Positions 58,801 to 64,000 of a stretch of DNA of 64,000 nucleotides are shown piece after piece. The notes under the pieces were generated by a model, which saw only the letters and a list, made by a program, of their open reading frames with translations, did not search any database and had not been told where the DNA came from. Both the position numbers and the translations under genes were made by a program. Numbering within the stretch: the stretch's first letter is position 1; each line of letters begins with the position of its first letter. This stretch comes from Xylona heveae TC161 (taxonomy: Eukaryota > Ascomycota > Xylonomycetes > Xylonales > Xylonaceae): NCBI RefSeq assembly GCF_001619985.1, contig NW_017264199.1, positions 1,178,001-1,242,000 on the forward strand, read 5' to 3'.

Positions 58801-60621
58801 TAGTGATGCCCGTTTCATTCAAATGCCGACCAGCCCAAGTGATACAGGTATGCATAATTTGGGGGTTGTGGTCAAGATCATGATTTGATGATATCTAACG
58901 CCCATTCTGCAGATGCACCGCCTATTCTCTTTGACGATCCGCGAGTATCAATTATCAACTTCAAGCCCACGCAGTCGCTTAGGATTACGTGCTTGACGAT
59001 TGGCTCCCGTGGTGATGTCCAGCCATATATAGCCTTGTGCAAGGGTCTGCTGGCAGAGGGCCATAAGCCAAGGATTGCGACTCATAGAGAATTTGAGCCA
59101 TGGGTAAGGGAGCACGGTATTGACTTTGCGCCAGTCGAGGGTGATCCTGCAGAGTTGATGCGTATCTGCGTGGAATACGGCATGTTTACGTACTCATTCC
59201 TCAAAGAAGCATCTCTCAAGGTATGCAATAGCCATTCGTTGTCCCTTGTACGATCCATCTGACGATATTATTTCTACTCAGTTTCGTGGCTGGATTGATC
59301 AACTTCTGCGTTCTGCTTGGATGGCATGCCAAGATTCCGATCTTCTGATTGAGAGTCCAAGTGCCATGGCTGGGATTCACATTGCTGAAGCATTGCAAAT
59401 CCCCTACTTTCGAGCATTTTCGATGCCCTGGACGCGGACCCGAGCGTATCCGCATGCCTTTGCCGTGCCGCAACACAAGATGGGAGGTGCCTACAATTAT
59501 ATCACCTATGTCATGTTCGACAACGTCTTCTGGAAGGCGATTGCTGGTCAAGTCAACAGGTGGCGCAAGACTGAACTTAAACTGCCTTCCACAAGCCTAG
59601 ACAAATTACAGGCCAACAAAGTACCTTTTCTCTATAGCTTCAGCCCGTCAGTGGTCGTGCCTCCTCTTGACTACAGCGACTGGATCAGAGTCACAGGCTA
59701 CTGGTTCCTCAACGAAGGGGCAGACTGGAAACCCCCTCAAGAGCTTACCGATTTCGTCCGAAAAGCGCGGGAGGACGGCAAGAAAATCGTTTATATTGGA
59801 TTCGGGTCGATTGTTGTTTCGGATCCGGCAGCCTTGACCAAGACTGTGATAGACTCTGTCCGGAAAGCAGACGTCAGATGTATCCTCTCTAAGGGTTGGT
59901 CCGATCGACTGGGGAATAAGGATCCTACCGCGCCCGAAATGCCCTTGCCGCCAGAAATTCTGCAGATCAAATCTGCACCGCACGACTGGCTCTTTACGCA
60001 GATTGATGCTGCTGCGCACCATGGCGGCGCTGGCACCACTGGCGCGAGTCTGCGTGCGGGTCTCCCAACCATTGTGAAACCATTCTTTGGAGACCAATTC
60101 TTTTTTGGCTCGCGGGTTGAGGACTTGGGAGTGGGCATCTGCTTAAAGAGGCTCAACGTCAGCGTCCTCTCTCGTGCCCTTTGGGAGGCCACGCATAGCG
60201 AACGGATCATTGTCAAGGCTCGCGCCCTCGGTGAACAGATTCGTAAGGTAAGACCACAATTTCTTTTACTCTATGCAAGATGATAAACGTGACAGCTGAC
60301 TAATATCTTATTTATTTTTAGGAGGACGGAGTGGGCAATGCCATTCAAGCCATCTATCGGGATATGGAATATGCCAAGTCACTCATCAAGCGGCATGGTG
60401 TTCCCCATACGGATGAAACTTACGATGATTCAGAGGAAAGTTGGACGTTTATTGGAGATGAGAGTGATCCAGAACTGACGCGACGCATTGCCGATTGGGA
60501 GCCTCCAACGCGACAAGGCAAGCAGACGGCTTCGACTACTGCCCCAACTGCAACGCCAGCCTCTGGGATCACTTCTATGGCAAACAGCAAGACACTGCCG
60601 TTGGGCCGAGCACGATCTTAA
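55816..60621 (+). CDS. atg26: Sterol 3-beta-glucosyltransferase Atg26
   Basis: Eight exons (55816-56536, 56594-56691, 56746-57189, 57245-58462, 58526-58847, 58913-59220, 59282-60247, 60322-60621) give about 1458 residues. The enzyme transfers glucose from UDP-glucose to membrane sterols; in Pichia and in plant-pathogenic fungi it is needed for pexophagy. Domain order: a first GRAM ([20 protein letters not shown] to [12 protein letters not shown]), a PH domain ([20 protein letters not shown]), a long Ser/Arg-rich linker, a second GRAM ([20 protein letters not shown]), then the GT1 glycosyltransferase: [40 protein letters not shown] and the sugar-nucleotide site [20 protein letters not shown]. 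The third intron uses GTTTGT. The fourth intron (63 bp) is stop-free and frame-preserving. The length fits fungal Atg26. Confidence 0.96.
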
Positions 60622-62370
60622 TGATTCTGACGATTTTATGTTTATTCTCGATGCTTCGCTGCATGACTCGATGAACAATTATGGGGCATGAATTATATTG
60701 CGATTGAAAGAACCGTTGGTTCATATAGCTGGACCAATTTAGGTTGACTGCATGGGTACGGAGTCGGGTGTTGATTTCCTTTTTGTTCTTCTCTTCATTG
60801 TTGCACTGTGCAATGGCTTCAGACTTGCTCATAATAATTTTGCATTGCCATGCTGGTTCTTAGTGCTGTTCACTCTTGTTTTTTCTGCTTCTCTAACATC
60901 CTCGACGACCTTTCTAGTTTATATCTTTGGTATGCTTATCCGCCGTCTTTTTCGAAGGATCCTGCTTTGGCATTTCCGACGATGGTTCTGAACTATTCTA
61001 TACATGATATTGTCTAATGCTTTTCTTCTGTTCGTCGATTCCTTGATGATTCTGCTATTGATACGAATTTCGATTGTCCATGAAAGACGTTCGTTTTGCT
61101 TTGGGGACTAGTTTCGTTAGAAATTTGCTCGGGATTTTGGTTTGCTTCGTTCCACTCGAACTGCAATGGAAACTTGCAATGGTTCTTTCTACTCTTTATC
61201 CTTAGATTGATATCCCTATCTGCTCTAAACCAATAATGTTTTATCTATGCTTAATCTTTGTTGCTAATTCAATAAGACTATTTAATGAAGGATATCTGGA
61301 ATCTTTTCAACACTCTCTCTTTTTATAAGCATGAAGTATATTAACAGAGAAGTTATATTCAATTTCCCTAGCACTGAGCACAGGTGACTTGTTTCCTGTT
61401 TGGAGTGAAATCATGTTAGGTTAATGAGGACTAAAGGGCAATAACATGGGGCACGTGCCCCGGACATGCGGCGGGGGCGAGAAGCGGTCTGCCCATGGGG
61501 TGATGATGTAGAAGGGTACAGTACAATTACAGCTAGGTTAGCTAACGAGCGATTCAGGACAAGGGGCGGGGAGGAGGAAAGCGAGGGGGTGGAAAGCCGG
61601 GAAACACCTTAAAAAGCGCCTTTGTCCTGCCCGTTCTGCGGACCCGTTGAAAGGCACTCGCTTCTGTTTCTTCTGGCTGCATGTTTCTGCCCATTGCCGA
61701 ACAGATACTTCGTTCATCATTACTTTTCCTACGACACGGCTGGTACCTCGGCTGTTCTATTGATAAGAAGTGCCACCCATCTCCGCGTTTTCCGATTACA
61801 TAAGCGACATCCGCATTGGGGAAAATCACCATCGCCAGCTCCAGATCGTCTGCAGAGAGACACCCGAGAGCTACCGTCTCTCTAAATCATAACACTTCTT
61901 TATTACCCTATTCCGTTCTTCAATTCCCCAATTAACTGCAGACTGACCTTCACGCTTTCGCCCTTGCACTTGAAGTCTTGTCATTCCCTTTTGATCAAAG
62001 GACAGGGTATTTAAATCAGAGCCTGACAATTGTCCCAGCTGTCGCTGATTTATTGACTGTTGACGTTTCGGTGTCTCCCCCACACACAGAGAGACTACGC
62101 GTTGGATCCTGGGTCCAACTAGATGCGCCATCATTTGCGTCGCTTTGTCCCACAATACACTCTCATCTAACCATTCAGAACCGACTGGCTCTTACGCTGA
62201 TTTTTCCTTTGTGCCCCTTCACACAATTTCTCGCTCGTCGTTCATCTTTGTCGCGTCACATTGTGCTACTTGTCGGCGCCGCCACTACCGCCGCCGCAAT
62301 CACAACCGCAAATCCCGGCTTCTCTTCTTTGCCCTGCTCACCGCATCCTTACGGATGACGACCGTTAGGC
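60622..62370. other. Intergenic, atg26 to fcp1
   Basis: A 1.75-kb gap, AT-rich to 61440 and then mixed. It has one near match to the 9-mer (TACGGAGT at 60756-60763). The right part (61850-62370) is probably the fcp1 promoter and leader. No gene is supported. Confidence 0.5.
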
Positions 62371-64000
62371 ATGCTGCTCCGTTCACCGAATAGCTTACAC
62401 TACCCCATCACTGTCACCGAGCTGCACAAGCAACCTGGCGACGATGTCGAAAGGTTCGCCCCGCTCTTCTCGTATTATTACAAGACCACGGTGACAGAGG
62501 GCAATCGCTTTGGCGAGGAGTTCCAGGTCGAGCGCACCTATCCTTCCAAATATTTGTCTGACCATGTGGGCACACTGAAGGAGTGGAGGATCCAAAAGGG
62601 CACCGTCATCACTCAAAAGGAGTACGTCAAGCGCAGCACATCTGTCTGCGATCATAGCGGCCAATTTGCGAATAGAGCTAACAATGACTCTTTTCTTTGT
62701 AGTGTCGACCTCGCCGTAATTGAAGAGCCATGCGCTCACGAGGTGCAGTTTGGTGGCATGTGCGCTAACTGTGGCAAGGATATGACCGAGTAAGTTGACA
62801 GTGCTAAGACCCCAAGGCTTAGATTTTTTTTTCCCCTTTGTTTGAGTGTATGGTTCTGAAATTGGTTACTGATTTGTTCTACGTGTCTATATGTAGACTT
62901 TCATACAATACCGACGTCTCCGACGCTGAACGTGCGACGATCAATATGATCCATGATAATGTTTCCTTGACGGTGAGCCAAGAAGAGGCCACGCGTGTTG
63001 AGGAAGAGGGAAAACGACGGCTACTGGCTTCGCGCAAACTGATTCTTGTGGTTGATCTGGATCAGACCATCATCCATGCCACTGTCGATCCGACCGTGGC
63101 CGAGTGGCAGCAGGATACGGAGAATCCCAACCACGAGGCCGTCAAGGACGTGCGAGCCTTTCGGCTGGTTGATGACGGGCCTGGCGCGCGCGGATGCTTT
63201 TATTACATTAAACTCCGACCTGGTCTTAGGCCGTTTCTGGAGGCCATTTCCAAGTTGTACGAGTTACATATTTACACCATGGGCACAAGAGCTTACGCAC
63301 AACATATTGCCGATATTGTCGACCCCGATCGCAAGATTTTTGGTAATCGTATCCTAAGTCGCGACGAGAGCGGCAGCTTGACGGCCAAGAATCTGCAGCG
63401 ACTCTTCCCGGTGGATACCAAGATGGTCGTTATCATTGACGATCGCGGCGATGTGTGGAAGTGGACCGAGAATTTAATCAAGGTCACGCCGTATGACTTT
63501 TTCGTGGGAATTGGCGACATCAACTCTAGCTTTTTGCCTAAGAAACAAGAACCGCCAGCGTTGTCACGGCCGCCGAAGACGGGCCACCACCAACAACCTC
63601 AAGATGGACCGCAAGATGGGTTGGACAAGGATGGTTCAGAGGAGGGCAACGGAAAAACGCAACCGAATGACGAAGACGACAGTGCACGAGAGCAGCCCCC
63701 CGCCGACGCCGCCGACGCCACGGCAGCATCTCGGTCAGCGCCGTCGCAAGTATCGGCCCTCGAACAGCTCGTGTCCATGGGCGGAGGGGACGATCCCGCC
63801 GTCCTGCAGGCGCAAGCCAACCAACAAGATGAAGCACTAGCGGCACAGCTTCAGGATCGACCGCTGTTACGGAAGCAACGTCTTTTGGACGAGGAGGACG
63901 AGGCTGCTGAGGCAGTGGAATCCAGAGAGGACGACGAAGGCCAAGACGTAGATAAAGTGGCTGATGAGGCTCATAAGCAGCAACAGCATCATCATCAACG
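62371..64000 (+). CDS. fcp1: RNA polymerase II CTD phosphatase Fcp1 (3' cut)
   Basis: Exons 62371-62621, 62703-62789 and 62897 onwards; the frame is still open at the window edge, so the BRCT and tail regions are outside. Fcp1 removes phosphate, mainly Ser2-P, from the CTD of Rpb1 to recycle polymerase II. The start MLLRSPNSLHYPITVTELHK is typical of the family. A Cys-rich block (CAHEVQFGGMCANCGKDM) precedes the FCPH catalytic domain, whose DXDXT motif is DLDQT at residues 166-170 in LILVVDLDQTIIHATVDP. It continues with YYIKLRPGLRPFLEAISKLY, ELHIYTMGTRAYAQHIADIV, FGNRILSRDESGS and VVIIDDRGDVWKW. An acidic, Q/H-rich region follows to the edge. Confidence 0.95.

Noticed and set aside
1-64000. 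Search for tRNA, rRNA, CRISPR, transposons and virus-like elements
   Set aside because: By eye I saw no intact A/B-box tRNA, no spaced identical repeats, no terminal repeats flanking a transposase-like frame, and no reverse transcriptase, integrase or capsid motif. A tRNA scan and a repeat library search would be decisive.
1-64000. Possible secondary-metabolite or defence cluster
   Set aside because: Every confident gene belongs to a broadly conserved housekeeping family; no synthase, cluster regulator, transporter set or NLR-like gene is present.

Overview
This window reads as euchromatic DNA of a filamentous ascomycete, most likely an Eurotiomycete (Aspergillus/Penicillium/Talaromyces relatives). 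The basis is short introns (mostly 45-80 bp, GTA/GTG donors, many with CTAAC/CTGAC-like branch sites), long acidic or glutamine-rich disordered regions, and a fungal gene set (usgS, inp1, atg26, IMG2/mL49, sgd1). Twenty-one protein genes are supported, with about 69 introns that I placed by joining exons until conserved protein families ran through. The last gene, fcp1, runs off the right edge.

Layout, left to right: usgS (+), inp1 (+), srp14 (-), sgd1/NOM1 (+), lpd1 (+), nif3 (-), bol2 (+), cog6 (-), atg9 (+), mitoferrin mrsA (+), a Yta6/Sap1-like AAA ATPase (+), mrps17 (-), tps1 (-), a HIRIP3-like chromatin protein (+), AP-1 beta-adaptin apl2 (+), rpt3 (-), swi1 (+), mL49/img2 (-), eIF3e/int6 (+), atg26 (+), fcp1 (+, partial). 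Gene-poor gaps lie at 22.0-24.0, 25.4-27.4, 35.4-37.9, 45.1-48.2 and 60.6-62.4 kb.

The genes are housekeeping genes, not a cluster. Loose themes are mitochondria and iron (lpd1, mitoferrin, Bol2, uS17m, mL49), membrane traffic, autophagy and peroxisomes (cog6 divergent from atg9, atg26, inp1, apl2, srp14), ribosome and translation (sgd1, eIF3e), transcription and chromatin (swi1, fcp1, HIRIP3-like), proteasome (rpt3) and trehalose synthesis (tps1). Likely shared divergent promoters lie between srp14/sgd1, cog6/atg9 and mL49/eIF3e.

I found no rRNA, convincing tRNA, CRISPR array, intact transposon or virus-like element, and no convincing undescribed multi-gene system. The observations most worth following are an exact 9-mer, TACGGAGTA, recurring only in intergenic DNA and mostly just upstream of start codons; three degenerate tandem arrays packed into about 400 bp near 30.7 kb; stop-free, frame-preserving introns in sgd1, rpt3 and atg26, of which the rpt3 one sits just before the proteasome-docking tail; and a few unassigned open stretches that may be small or decayed genes. 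Exon boundaries are my manual calls and could be off by a base or two in places.
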